From Rhynochetos jubatus (taxonomy: Eukaryota; Chordata; Aves; Eurypygiformes; Rhynochetidae): a DNA stretch of 64,000 nucleotides. The notes under the pieces were generated by a model. The model saw only the letters and a list, made by a program, of their open reading frames with translations, made no database searches and was not told where the DNA came from. Below, in pieces: positions 1 to 11,307 of this stretch. Within the stretch, counting starts at the first letter, position 1. Every line of letters begins with the position of its first letter. The stretch spans positions 6,696,001 to 6,760,000 of the forward strand of contig CM050655.1 of the NCBI GenBank assembly GCA_027574665.1. Reading direction: 5' to 3'. The translations under genes and the position numbers were made by a program.

Positions 1-3000
1 ATAGTCGGGTCTTGGTCGGTCTCGATACATCCGTGTAGTGAAATGTGGACTGCTTTTGAATTCTGGGAGTGCAGGCATCCATGTGAAACATCTCTCTCTA
101 CAGAACCAGGTAGTTTCCTGACTGACTGACTGACCTAGGAATTGGTTTTGTGTACTTCACTTTAAAAAATTCTTCCTGAAAGTAAAATCTAAAAGGCATC
201 CTTTGAAATGATCAGCTGATAAATCCAAGCAGGTCCAAAAAGATCTGATTACAGGATGATCTTGCCAAAAAGCTTACACGTAACCAACAGCTGCAATAAG
301 TTATGCGTTTATATTTATAGTAGCGGGGCTGTGTGTGATTATACCCAGTATTACTCGCTAGGAAGGCAGATTCACATTCTAGAGAAATGCTCCTGACTTC
401 GTTAGCAAAGGGAGTGAACTTTCAGTCAGAATTTCCTGCAGAACTGTCGGTCTTGATCTTGGGTGCCGTGGCCGTGCTCGCGGCTTTTTCACTTGAATTG
501 CCAGTGTTGGTTGTACTGTTTTGAATCACTGCAGAATCTGTCAAAGCCCTCTGAGGTTTCTGTGCATATTATTTCTCTTGGCTAAAACACCACCGCTGCA
601 TCTCTTGGATGCAGGTCAGTTCTGAGCCTGTTGGTAGGGAAGCTCTTGCTCACGCCCCACTACCTTCAACGTGTATGGGAAAGAGCCTCTCGTAATGTGC
701 CAGGATCTCTAGCTAAGCATGCGAGGCATGACACCAGTAACCACCGGTTGCCTGTGGAGTGTTTAAACTCAGTTTATTCATTGTCCTTCTGTTGCAGCGG
801 TGTTTGGTTTCACTAGTAAGCAAGTGTTGTGTGTACCAGATGCTTCTGAGCAGTGTGCAGAGGATTCCTTTCGGAATCTCCTCTCTACAGAGTACATTTC
901 TCTCCAACATCTGTTTATGGTTGGTTTGGATATGCTATAAAGCACGAGGCTTGAATTTTTTGTAGTACTTGATCCTGCTTAAAGTAGTACAGGATGTTAT
1001 CTTTGCCCCTGTAAATGCCTCTCCTTTGCATTGCGTTGATCCCTGCCTTCTCGTGAAGTTTTATGGGTGACCTACATAAAAATGAGCGCACCTGGGGTAG
1101 GTTCATTCAGGCCAATACCCCGTTTCTGACAACAGCCAATAGTGAATATATACAGAACTCGGATAATGGCATGTGTTCCACAATGCTCCCACAATGTGGT
1201 CTCCCAGCCTCCAGCAGCCGTTCAGGAATTTACTTACTTAACCAAACATATTTTTGACACGCTGCATTAAATAGTCCTTGACACTTTTTTCATTAATTTT
1301 TCCAGTGATTTTTTTGTAACCTGTGTAAGCTTTTAGTATAACCATATTGCAACAGAGATTGCTGTAACAACTCAGTGTAAGGAACCACCTCCTCCTGTTT
1401 TGAACTCAAGCTGTTTACTCCTCGTGACCTCTTGTGTTTGTACTGGAGGAAAGAACGCCTGTCTTCATGGAAGTCTGTGTTGTCCTCTTCCCGTTTCCTT
1501 GTGTGCCTTGTAACGGGGGAAAGATGCACCGTACCTGCACGGGCTGGTAAAGCTGTGGGTACACCACGGAGTAGTACAGTTGCATAATTACGTTTCGGTA
1601 GTCTTTGCCTAATAATGCCTAGGATTTGCTTTTGGTTGGACGCTACCGAGCACTGAACCAGTGCTGTCCTACAACTGTTTTAACCTCAGATACATCCTTG
1701 TTCCTGAGTGGCAGTTTCAGCATTCCTGAAAACTCACACATTTCTTCTCGAATGCTCCATGAGGAAGATGGTAAATGTGACTGGCCTGCCAATATTATGA
1801 TATAGAAGAGAACGGTGTAATGTTAAGTATTCTTGTCTCTGAACCTCTGTTGACACTGTCACTATTTTCGTGGATGAGATGCTGTACTGGCACCCTCTCT
1901 GCCCATCTCTTGGTTTTTTCCACTGGAAAAACTCAAGTCACAGTGCATCTAAGAAGAGGAAAAGGAAAAATTGAGGAGCAAGCATTTTGTTCCAGGAAAT
2001 GGACCGTCTTGATATAATAAATTCTGATGCTTAAAGGGATTGCAGTTGCATCTGACTGGAAGGGCAGATTTTTACTAATTAAGATTACATAACGTATTTT
2101 AGTATAGTTGTCCGTAACACACACTGTGAGAACGTCACACAGAGATGTCAAGAAACTTCTATTTTCCTTCTAAACCGTGCCAAGGTACAGAAACCACTTG
2201 AGTAATGGATCTTGCAGAACACGAGGTAAGGACTGACATTTAATTCCTGTTAATTTTAAATTGTTCACTGTAATTTCTTCATTATTGCTTGTTCTCTTGT
2301 CCCGAGTCCCAAAGACGGACTTACCTGCTTAACAAGCATGTCTGTTCTGTTGCACAGTCCTGAGGAGTGGAATCCTCACACCCCCATTTTAAACAAGCGC
2401 CAACTTTCTTCGGCAGACCGGTAGTTTAGGTACTGAAGTGTTTCATGAGTTGTAGGACTGGTGCTTTGACTGACTTCTGGCAGGTTTGGGGTTTAAATCG
2501 CTACTGCACTGACCACGGTTTCGTAACAGGAAAGGTTCAGTAACTGTTCAAAGCTGTAGCTGGCTGTTGCCAGTGCGGGGGTGGGGGGAAGGTATTTTTC
2601 TTCTTGCACATACAAAGCTGAACACCATTTCCTATCAAGAGGAAGTGACCCTATTTTATAATGTCAGTTCAGCACACGGGCTGAAAACGTCTCTGAGAAA
2701 CTGCAGGGATCTGTGTCTTATTTATCACGGTCACTTTTCCGAGCTGCGGTAGCACGACAGGGACTCACGGTTCACCTTAAGATCCTGTTATAGTGCCGGA
2801 GCAATGAAAAGCAGCTGTAGAACAAGGGCATACCAGGCCACAGGAGTATAGCCCCGCACTCACAGAGGAACAGGTCCCCTCTAACTATTTCGGGAGCTGA
2901 CAGAAGTGAGGGTAGGAAGATGCTGTTTGTATAAAAAATGTTCACATTTGCCCACATAATGTTTCTTCTTAAACAGAAATCATAACCTCTAGGAATTGAA

Positions 3001-3289
3001 GGGAAAGCAATTATTATGCATTAAAGAATTTGCTTAGAAATATTGCTAAGGCGAGGCCAGCAGTGTGAAATAAATGAATATGGGTAAGTTTAGGATTATT
3101 CTGAGCTTCTGCAATTATTTTGTTAAAAAGCAAGCGACGAGGGGGAACGAACTGCACAACCGGCCGTAGCCGCAGCGACAGGCTGGACTACACTCGCATG
3201 CAGTTTGAATACCCCTCAGGGAAGTGTCAGTGTGGTGTCTGAGACAAGTTGCTAAACGCTTTCTTAACCGTTCTTGTCTTAACCTGCAG
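1..3289 (+). other. CTNNA3: CTNNA3 upstream intron (3' part)
   Basis: Intronic sequence before the first visible exon. It ends in a good acceptor: a pyrimidine-rich stretch (about 3261-3286) followed by CAG at 3287-3289. I looked for the preceding alpha-catenin exon, which should encode the conserved stretch with several methionines and a TDFTRG-like motif, and did not find it, so that exon lies outside the window. The only repeat noticed is a short (CTGA)4 run at 118-133. Small open frames here (up to 78 codons) show no recognisable homology. Confidence 0.8.
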
Positions 3290-3424
3290 TGTCCAGACCA
3301 ATCGTGCAAACAGGATCTGCTGGCTTACCTAGAACAGATCAAGCTCTACTCCCATCAGCTCAAAATCTGCAGCCAGGTGAAAGCAGAAATCCAGAACCTC
3401 GGTGGAGAGCTCATCATGTCTGCT
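3290..3424 (+). CDS. CTNNA3: alpha-T-catenin, penultimate coding exon
   Basis: This 135-base exon encodes 45 residues in phase 0, starting CPDQSCKQDLLAYLEQ and ending GGELIMSA. It is flanked by a CAG acceptor ending at 3289 and a GTGAGT donor at 3425. The sequence is the helical part of the vinculin/alpha-catenin C-terminal actin-binding domain, including the conserved KICSQVKAEIQNLGGEL stretch. Alpha-catenins link beta- or gamma-catenin at cadherin junctions to actin filaments; the alpha-T form is known mainly from heart intercalated discs and testis. The residues SCKQDLLAYLEQIK and SQVKAEIQ point to the T paralogue: from memory, alpha-E has a more diverged version at several of these positions. 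It joins in frame to the exon at 5700. The earlier exons lie off the left edge, so the gene is partial here. An alignment to all three paralogues would settle the assignment. Confidence 0.95.
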
Positions 3425-5699
3425 GTGAGTAACAGAATGGTATCTGTTCCACTGTAGTCCTCTTACCTCATTTTATTCCCACTGGTTTTACACTCACTTC
3501 AAGGGAATCTAAGAGCGAAGCCTAAGAGTGGTGCCTTAAAGGGAACAGCAATTGCGTGGGGGTTGGGGTTTTTTATTTTACATTCTCAAAACATACATTC
3601 TGGGGTAATTTGGTTTTGGGAAGTGTAACCTGTTTTAAGACAGCGGTTCGTTTACGTACATATATGGAGTAGGCACAGTGTGTGCGTGTGTACACCAAAA
3701 GAAATCCCCAGAGCTGTACTTGCGGTTCAGAAGGAAAAGATGAAGGACATTCCACATCCCTAGAGAAATAAAGAAAATTAAGAGCAAGGTGACTTGACTC
3801 TCGAGTAGAATTTTTGACGTTGCATTATTAGCCACAGAAAGGATAGCTTCCTGTGATTTTGTGGAACTTTTACGCACGTGTCCTCAGCACAGATCTGATC
3901 ACAGGCATTCACATAATACTTGTACCTTCATGTATTATTTGATTCAGCATTACTACCTCTAGCATACACAAGATCAATCTCCCATTGAAACCCGTGGCCC
4001 CTTTAAAGAGCTGACTTCATTGCTTTTACGGAAAACAAAGACATGTTTCAACAGGGAGGATGTTTCCAAGGTGAAACGTGGGCTCTCAAGTTCTGTGGAG
4101 AAACCCTGCTATCGTCGCCTCCAACCCACAGTGGGCTTCCTCAGCGTTAGCCCCTGGGCAGGCGACATATTCCTGAACAACGTGGTCTGAGTACGTACCC
4201 GGGTGGGCGCAGTTACATTCTGTGTGCCCCGTGTGTGTAAACACACGTGTGCACACTCGAGAAAGTAGCCTGCCTCAGGTTTATATATGGTCCTAAAACC
4301 AATGCTCTTCTTGTCCTGGCACACGGATGTGCATCCGACTGTTACCACCCTTCCCTGTTGTGGGGAGGATGTCGTAAAAGGGCAGACAACTGGGGTAGAA
4401 TTGATTTGGTTATATTTACAATAACTGTTTCTAAATAAATAATATAAATAGTGAAAACTAAATAATATTTAATATCAGATATGTAAACCAGGGCTTTCTT
4501 AAAGGTATTCAGACTGGAGATTCCTTTCCAAATCGAAATTGTCAGCTTTCTAATGAAGCAGGAGTGTGGTGTTATCTTTGACGACAGAAAGCCACTCGTG
4601 GAGGTCACTGGGATGATTTGTGCCCTGTATTTGTCACTAGCAGTCCTGTGACACCAGCCAAGGCACCTTCAGTTGAAGGGGAAGACAGCCTTTATTTCAA
4701 GCAAATAAATCCCGAAGAAATGTAATGGTACAAAAAGCTCTGTGCTCAGAGAGGGCATCATTCGGCTGTTAGCTGACCCTGTCAGAAAGGTTTCCTATAT
4801 GACCAAAAATGAAACCATAAACATCTCGCCCACAACGGTACAGTTTTATCCTGTTGGAGCGCACTGGATGTGTGGCAGTACCTTCTGAGCTGCCCAGGGT
4901 GGCATACAACGCCCACCGTTAACGCAGCTGTAGCAAACAGAGCAATTCTTTGCTCTTGGATTTTAAGACCACAGGCCATGGAAGGACACCCCCTGCCCCC
5001 TACACCCCTCACCAGTCTGTGTTTTCTCCTTTCCAAGGACTGCAGTACTAGTGACAGCCAGTGGCAGGCATCAGTTCTTTCGCCAGGGTTGTCCTTCTGT
5101 CAGATACTTGTGCTCGCTCCTAGTTTTGTCGTTGGGAAAACGCCTGTGCCTTAACACCCGCGTGCCTCTGTAGTACGCTGCCTCTGCGGTTGGCATTTCT
5201 TAAACAGCTGGAGAGCCCATCTCACACAGTCACTGCAACTCCTGTGTGCTGTCCTGCCCTCCACTGCCCTTAAAACCCTTGGCTGCTGAGACGAGGTTCT
5301 GACAAAGCCAGCCACCTCAGAGTATCCCGACATTGCTCCGGAGCAGGTGTTGGGAGCCTGGAATGTGAGGCTGAACAATTTGCCTAGTGCTGACACAAAG
5401 GGAGTCAGGGGTCACATTGTCACAGGTGGTCTCATTAGCCACAGTAGTAATGGCAGTGACGCCCTGCAGACAAGCACCATGAGTTCACGTTTAAAACACC
5501 AACAGGCATTATCTACATAAACCTTTCAATTCCAGCAGCACAGGTTTCCGTGTCTCACTTGAGGTCTGAGCAGTACAACGTGAATATAATGATCGAACAC
5601 AAGGGAAACAAAGAAACTGGGGTTTGGTAGTTAGTCCTCAGAGTGTCGCGATTAAAAGCAGACGGGGTTGCTAGGCTAATGTTTCTGTTCTTACTGCAG
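3425..5699 (+). other. CTNNA3: CTNNA3 last intron
   Basis: A 2275-base intron between two phase-0 exons, with GTGAGT at the donor (3425) and TTCTTACTGCAG at the acceptor (ending 5699). It contains a short alternating GT/AC stretch that can fold back (4230-4247). I recognise no transposable element or nested gene. Open frames of up to 94 codons occur on both strands but look like chance. Confidence 0.9.
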
Positions 5700-5987
5700 T
5701 TGGATAGCGTCACTTCACTAATTCAGGCTGCCAAAAATCTAATGAACGCTGTGGTGCAGACAGTGAAGATGTCCTACATTGCGTCCACAAAGATCATCAA
5801 GATTCAGAGCCCTACTGGCCCACGACATCCTGTGGTGATGTGGAGAATGAAGGCTCCAGAGAAGAAGCCCCTAATTAAAAGGGAGAAGCCAGAAGAAATC
5901 TATGCGGCTGTCAGAAAAGGTTCCGCAAAGAAGAGAATCCATCCTGTTCAAGTCATGAGCGAGTTCAGAGGCAGAGAAATAGTCTAA
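5700..5987 (+). CDS. CTNNA3: alpha-T-catenin, last coding exon with stop
   Basis: The exon encodes the final 95 residues and a TAA stop at 5985-5987. It starts LDSVTSLIQAAKNLMNAVVQ, the last helix of the actin-binding domain, which is conserved in all alpha-catenins. It continues through MSYIASTK and a proline-containing linker to the basic tail MKAPEKKPLIKREKPEE, and ends MSEFRGREIV. The tail between STK and WRMKAP and the ending SEFRGREI fit the T paralogue; as I recall, the E and N forms end in SEFKAMDS-type sequences. The C-terminal tail is flexible and modulates F-actin binding. The acceptor CAG ends at 5699. An open frame extends upstream to an ATG at 5643, but that part is intron. There are no in-frame stops or shifts, so the gene end looks intact and expressed. 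Confidence 0.96.
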   Translation: MDSVTSLIQAAKNLMNAVVQTVKMSYIASTKIIKIQSPTGPRHPVVMWRMKAPEKKPLIKREKPEEIYAAVRKGSAKKRIHPVQVMSEFRGREIV

Positions 5988-6720
5988 CACTCTGCCACTT
6001 TCTGTGTTCCTGTCTTCAATTTCTGACCATTTTTCATATTTCCCCCCCACTTATTTAATAATTATGTATGTTAATGTTTTGCTTTTCTCTAAACCTGTAA
6101 GATAACAGTTGCTTACATTATTTGAAAACGCTGTTGGATCCGCTGGCAGCACACGGTTGGAGAAAACCCACCCAGTCTCCTGCAGTGCCAAACGATCGTG
6201 TCTGTGTGCGGGGAGGTTTTCAGCAGAGCACTTCGGGCCGTACATTTACGGGGCTGTGCTGTGGGTGGACAGGAGGATGCAAGGTGCTGACCTGCCCAAA
6301 GTCTGTGGCATTCACGAGGCTTGGCATTCCTTCACCAGGGCGGGATGTGGGCAGTACTAACCTGCGTGCATTTTATGACCTATGGCTTTTTAAATGGTGC
6401 CTTTACTGGGTCAGATCCTTCAGCAGCAGCATTATGCCATGACCAGACCAGCTGGACGTGAGCTGAGTCTGGGCCCTTAACTTGTATCTGGATTGAAAGT
6501 TCTACCTATCTCCCCTCATCCAGCCCCGGAAATGTAGGTTTGGAAACACGCGGTGAATACAAAAAGTGGTTTACCAACACGGATGGAGTGTAGCAGAAAA
6601 GCACTGACTGCAACGCAGCAATAATAATAGCTTTTTAAAAGCCTTTTGAAACATTAACCAGTGTTCTGCTCCCTACTCTATTCCGTGAGCCCTAATAAAT
6701 CTGCTGTCGCATTTGGAGGT
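5988..6720 (+). other. CTNNA3: probable CTNNA3 3' UTR
   Basis: Sequence directly after the stop codon. It holds an AU-rich stretch near 6048-6070 and then a more GC-rich part. The first canonical AATAAA is at 6694-6699, so a transcript ending near 6715-6720 is possible. The true end cannot be set from sequence alone; a longer UTR using later signals is equally possible. Open frames of 83 and 106 codons around 6109-6442 overlap each other in different frames and show no homology I recognise. Confidence 0.5.
6694..6699 (+). promoter_or_regulatory. candidate polyadenylation signal AATAAA
   Basis: First canonical AATAAA downstream of the CTNNA3 stop, about 0.7 kb after it. The downstream stretch is only weakly GT-rich, so use is uncertain. 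Confidence 0.4.
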
Positions 6721-8362
6721 TCAGCTCAATCAGATACTAACACTAAGAAGCTTTCCTAATCACTGCACAAAAGAACCAGTAAGACATACATCGTTATTCT
6801 GAGATTGGTTCACATGCACATGTGCTGGTAAGTGAAACGAAGGTGCCATCGGTCTGGGATCACCACTGCGCTTCTCTAAGGAAGGCACTCAGAGAAAGGA
6901 AGTTCTTGTAAATCTGAATCCAAATCCTCTTGGACTGATTTTCTTTTAAAGAAACTAACTTACCTGCCCTGCCCTGTCACTAAGCTTTCCCAGACTCCAC
7001 TTGTTGCTCAAGATGTCTTTGCCTGGCAGTTAGATCCTCTTTTTTGTCTTTGCTAAAGGGCTCCCTCAAATGCCAGACCTTCATGACACATGACTGCCAG
7101 CGGCTCCAGCCTACAGGCTGCTGCTCCGTGTCATTTAGTGCTGTGTTTTGGCCTTGCACAATGTGGGCAGCAAAAATAACCATAAACTGTGGTTTTCCTC
7201 TTGGGGGCCACTCTGTTTCTAAGCTCAGGGGAGCAGTATAAAATAAAACTATAAAACCCAAGTGATCATGAAGTAGAAAGGGTACAGATCCCTATTACAC
7301 CTTCCCTAACCTTACTATTTGTTAAGCACAAGGAAAAGTGACTTCTGTCCAATTCGTCTGGAGGGAACCTCCAGCATGTTTCCATCCAGGCCATGGTAAC
7401 GTTTATAGGTTGTTGCTAGCTCTCCTAGGACAACAGGGTGGGACACAGCAAACAGTCAGGTGCAGCGGGCAGGGGTAATACAGAGCAGGCCACAGAACCT
7501 ACTGTCAGAGCTCTGCTGGCAGACTAAGCAGAGCTGAGAGGAGGATTGTCTGCGGCGCAGAGATCGGGAGAGCGTACGTTGCTGTCACACCACAAAGCCA
7601 ACATCTCCATGTAGTATTCAGGTTCTGCCCCTCCCCCGACCACCTACTACCCCTGCAAGGTTCGGGTCCAGAAGCCAGCAGGTGAGCTTTGGGGGGTGTT
7701 ACTCTTTCACGGCTCCAGGTTACACCTTTGACAGAGGTCACCGTGATACCAGGTGTTTGTAACTAATGTCTTGTTGCCACATGATTAATAAAAAGCACAT
7801 ACACCACTGAGAAGAGGTCTTTGGGTGTTGGGGGCTTTCTTTTTGTTTTTCTCACACATCTCCTTGTTGTTCTGCCACATGAGTGAACGAACACCCAGTT
7901 CAGAAGCCTGGCAGGTTTGCTTGTGGGAGTGCCAGCCTCCCAGCACACTAAGTGTACTGACAGGCTGGTGTCACGAGAGCTTTTCTAGCATTAGTATCGC
8001 TAGAGCACAGTGTATTGCCCAAGTTACTGCTCCTTCCTGCGGTGCTAAGTCACGACTCTCCTATCCTGGTCACACTCCTTAGCCACTTAAGGCTCAGCTC
8101 CCAGTACTACTCTGATTACATAGGAATTTATTAGGCGAAAACCAACCCTCTAAACGGACAAGAAAAATCAAAGCCCATGCTACTTTCTGAAAAGAGCCAG
8201 AAGAATGGTCAGTTAATTATAGCTAACCTCCTTTTTCCTGGCTAAAGTTGAAACCCCAAGGTAAAGTTCATTCCTAGCTGAGGAGGCAGAGGGGTCCGAA
8301 ACAAGGCCACCTCACCTCAGCAGCTCTCATTAGTGCATTCGCTTGCCTTGCCACACCCAATA
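6721..8362. other. 3' flank of CTNNA3, no gene recognised
   Basis: Unique-looking sequence of moderate GC content. It includes a 9-bp inverted repeat (7509-7517 with 7527-7535). It may in part be transcribed as an extended UTR. I see no conserved open frame and no identifiable repeat family. Confidence 0.5.
7242..7247 (+). promoter_or_regulatory. alternative candidate polyadenylation signal AATAAA
   Basis: Second AATAAA on the same strand about 1.25 kb after the stop, in an A-rich context. It could serve a longer CTNNA3 3' UTR; the sequence does not decide between the two. Confidence 0.25.
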
Positions 8363-8766
8363 GTGGCCAGTATGTAATACTGTAGCACATACCGCACTGT
8401 AAAATGCCATACAAAACACTGCCCTGTCCAGATGCCATGTGAAATGCCATCTCTTATACAATGCCACACCAAATACTGTACAAAAATACCATCCCATACA
8501 TAATAACGTAGCAAATACCCTATGGTGCCGTACCAAACACTGTACCAAATGCCACAGTGAGTACCGTACTGTACAAAATACTACACTGTACCAAGTACTA
8601 TCCTGTACCAAACACAGTCCCACTGCAAATACCATACCACGTGATACACTGTACCAAATGCCGTCCCAAAGTACTGAACCAAACATCATACTGTACCATA
8701 AAAAGTACCATACCAGATACTGTATCACACCAAATGCTGTACCAATTACCATACAAAATATGCTGC
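8363..8766. repeat. degenerate minisatellite, core ACTGTACCAAATACCAT
   Basis: About 400 bases of diverged tandem units. The best-kept core is ACTGTACCAAATACCAT (about 17 bases, spacing about 17-30). CTGTACCA occurs exactly six times (near 8543, 8586, 8603, 8649, 8691 and 8737), with many one-base variants between, and TACCA-type half units recur throughout. Long frames stay open on both strands (113 codons on +, 151 on -) because the unit lacks stops in several frames; these are not genes. The array ends just before a CR1 fragment. Confidence 0.85.
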
Positions 8767-8907
8767 TTGCAATCAAATAAGCCAAAATTTGCTGAAAGTA
8801 CTCAGGAGGGTACTCTGCTGTTCAATGCTGCACAGAAATAAATCATCTTTCAGCACAGAAGCAGAATCTCAGGAGGTGAGAGCAGCAGTCAGAGCTGTAT
8901 TTAGCTA

Positions 8908-9130
8908 AGAATCATAGAATCCTTTAGGTTGGAAGAGACCTTTAAGATCATCAAGTCCATTGACCCAGCCTGTCCAGATCCCTGTGAAGAGTCTTCCTAC
9001 CCTCAGGTGGATCAGCACGCCCACCCAACTTGGTGTCATCTCCAAATTCCCGAGGATGCACTCAATCCCCTCGTCCAGCTCATCGATAAAGATATAAACA
9101 GAACTGGCCCCAGTACTGGGGAAAGAAGGC
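8908..9130 (-). mobile_element. CR1 LINE 3' fragment, bird type
   Basis: Read on the + strand it begins AGAATCATAGAATC, the reverse complement of the CR1 terminal repeat, then TTAGGTTGGAAGAGACC. It continues with the usual antisense CR1 landmarks: GATCATCAAGTCCA, AACTTGGTGTCATCT, CAATCCCCTCGTCCAG and GGCCCCAGTACTGGG. It is 5'-truncated, as most CR1 copies are. Moderate divergence suggests an old copy. Confidence 0.93.
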
Positions 9131-10976
9131 ACTGAAGGGAATTGTCCGCTTTCAGCATCTTCCTCCCTCTGATCTTTGCTTGCTTAAACAGCTGTTTTCC
9201 CTTATGACTGTCAGATAAGTTAAACGCCGTATCACCCGTACAGGCAGAAAGCTGAGGAGCTGAAAGGTCCTGTATGGAGTGTGCCAGGGTATCTGATGCT
9301 TAACCTGCAGGGACAACACTTGTCCCTGGGCTTTGTCTCTGTATTTACTGCTCCTTGTCTGATCAATTGTGACAGTCGTTTTCTTCTCTCAGTCACTCCC
9401 CAAACTGCACTGAGCTACTGTCTGAATGTCTCCATTTGTAGCGCTACGATGCCACGCTGTCTGTAATGCTCTCTTGTCCGTTTTAATACATTAAGCCATC
9501 TGCCAACAACGGAGCATGAATAACAAGATTCAAGCCATCCCTAATATGAGTGCAGTGCTCTTCTGTGCCGCTTCCACTCATCTGATCACATGGGAAGCAG
9601 ACAGTATTTTCACTTTCTTATTTTCTGCGAGTACAAACATAAATACTATTTATAAATTCAGCCTAATCTAAGCACAATCTCTTTTATTTACTTCAGCTAA
9701 GACAGACACAGATGGCTGTTCCACCCACTGAGAAGCAAACTGGGACACAGTGCATTTGAATAACGTTACAGGTAACTCTGTCTTTCATTTGAGACACAGG
9801 GCTGGTGTACTAACTGCACCTGGCAAGCCCTTATTCCAGGGCCAAATCCACTATTCTCTGCCCGATATGCCAGCATAAATTAGAGGAGAAGCTGAATAAT
9901 GTTCAGCAGGAGAACTAAATGACAAGATATTGGGCAGGTTTGCAGTACAGCTGTAGGAAGGACCCCAGGAAAGATGATTCCACACGAACACCACTGAGGG
10001 TTGAGCCAGTATTTTACCCTATTTTAATAAACGATCCTGGATCTACCCCTACAGAGAAGCACTAACAGCAGCACTAAGACAGGATGTTAGGCTGATCATC
10101 CAGAGCAGCATAACCTGAAAAACCCAATTCTCAGGATTCTGAAGATGAAGCAATTACTCCAAGTGGGAATCCAAGTGCAAGGGGCTGGGTGCTCCCTCCA
10201 GGATGCTCTCAAGCATCCTGGCACCCAGCAGAAAACACAACCCTAATCTAGCCCTGCATCTTCCCAGTGGATTTAAGATGGCTTGCCGAGTTGACTCCTA
10301 ACTAATCGGCACCTCTTCAAAAATAGTCCAAATATAGCCAGATTTTTGAGATCTTCCTGATCAGTTACCCTTACATAATTATAAAGGTTTCTAGGCTCTT
10401 AAAAAAAGAAAAAAAACCCCAACAACCAAAGAGGCATGAAAGCAGATATCTGAGATGATGCTGAGTTTTTAGTATTATCTATAGTACAGAATAAAATGTC
10501 GTAACCATAGGTGTAACTTACATTTCTTTTAAAGCAGTAAGACAGTACATCAATCAGAGCCTCTCATTGTATATTCAGATCAGCTCACTAGGGAAACTTC
10601 CTTTTTTAAATGTTGAAACTTAAAGAGATCTGAAAGCCAAAATACCTCTGAAAGGCTGTAGTGCTTGTACAGGAGCAGATTAATACAACTCCGAATGAAG
10701 ACATTAGCAATGAAGTCACAGAATGCTTGCATCAGTTTGTACTGCAACATTTCTTGGTATTCTAAATCATTGGTTCCACAGAGCAAAGCAGAAATGTAGA
10801 AATGTATTTCCAGACAGCTAGAAATAATGCACACAGCTCTGTAGTGCACGTGCACTGCTGTACATTTCAAACGTTCAGTGGATTCTGGAAGTACAACCCA
10901 CCAAACATAGTCCATTCACTGTATCTCAAAAGCTTCAACTGGAAATAGAAATGCAAATCACAGGTATGAGGTGAAA
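9131..10976. other. non-coding, no gene recognised
   Basis: AT-rich intergenic sequence with no identified repeat. The notable item is a strong imperfect inverted repeat at 10184-10229, listed separately. Confidence 0.5.
10184..10229. repeat. 18-bp inverted repeat with 6-base bulge
   Basis: The right arm 10212-10229 (AGCATCCTGGCACCCAGC) is perfectly complementary to the left arm 10184-10207 once six left-arm bases (TCCCTC) are looped out; the terminal loop is CTCA (10208-10211). It is GC-rich within AT-rich surroundings. It is shorter than a typical animal pre-miRNA, and its function is unknown. Confidence 0.8.
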
Positions 10977-11307
10977 TACCTTCCAGTACCTGAAGAGGGT
11001 CTGCAAGGAAGCTGGGGGGGCCTTTTTGCAAGGGCCTGTAGTGACAGGACAAGGGGTAACGGGTTTAAATTGAAAGTGGGGAGATTTAGATAACAGGAAG
11101 AAATTCTTCCCAGAGAGGGTGGGGGGCACTGGGACAGGTTGCCCAGAGAAGCTGTGGGTGCCCCATCCCTGGAAGTGTCCAAGGCCAGGCTGGATGAGGC
11201 TTGGAGCAACCTGGGCTAGTGGAGGGTGTCCCTGCCCATGGCAGGGGGTTGGAACTGGGTGAGCTTTAAGGTCCCTTCCCACCCAAACCATTCCATGGTT
11301 CTATGAT
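10977..11307 (+). mobile_element. CR1 LINE 3' end, bird type
   Basis: Sense-orientation CR1 tail. It begins near CCTTCCAGTACCTGAAG, followed by GGAAGCTGGGGGGGCC, GAAATTCTTCCCAGAGAGGG, GGGACAGGTTGCCCAGAGAA, CCCCATCCCTGGAAGTGTCC and GGCTGGATGAGGCTTGGAGC. It ends AACCATTCCATGGTTCTATG, the terminal repeat. It is well preserved compared with other copies in the window. Open frames of about 100 codons on the opposite strand are artefacts. Confidence 0.96.

Noticed and set aside
3224..3289. In-frame ATG upstream of the penultimate exon
   Set aside because: It lies before the acceptor CAG at 3287-3289 and the peptide does not match alpha-catenin.
5643..5699. In-frame ATG upstream of the last CTNNA3 exon
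   Set aside because: A TTCTTACTGCAG acceptor and the alpha-catenin alignment place the exon start at 5700; the upstream part is intron.
8330..8785. A 151-codon frame on the - strand rich in W, Y, V and M (and a 113-codon frame on +)
   Set aside because: Both are translations of the degenerate minisatellite, which stays open on both strands; there is no independent coding sign.
10935..11291. Proline- and serine-rich frames of 118 and 83 codons on the - strand
   Set aside because: These are the reverse strand of a CR1 tail.
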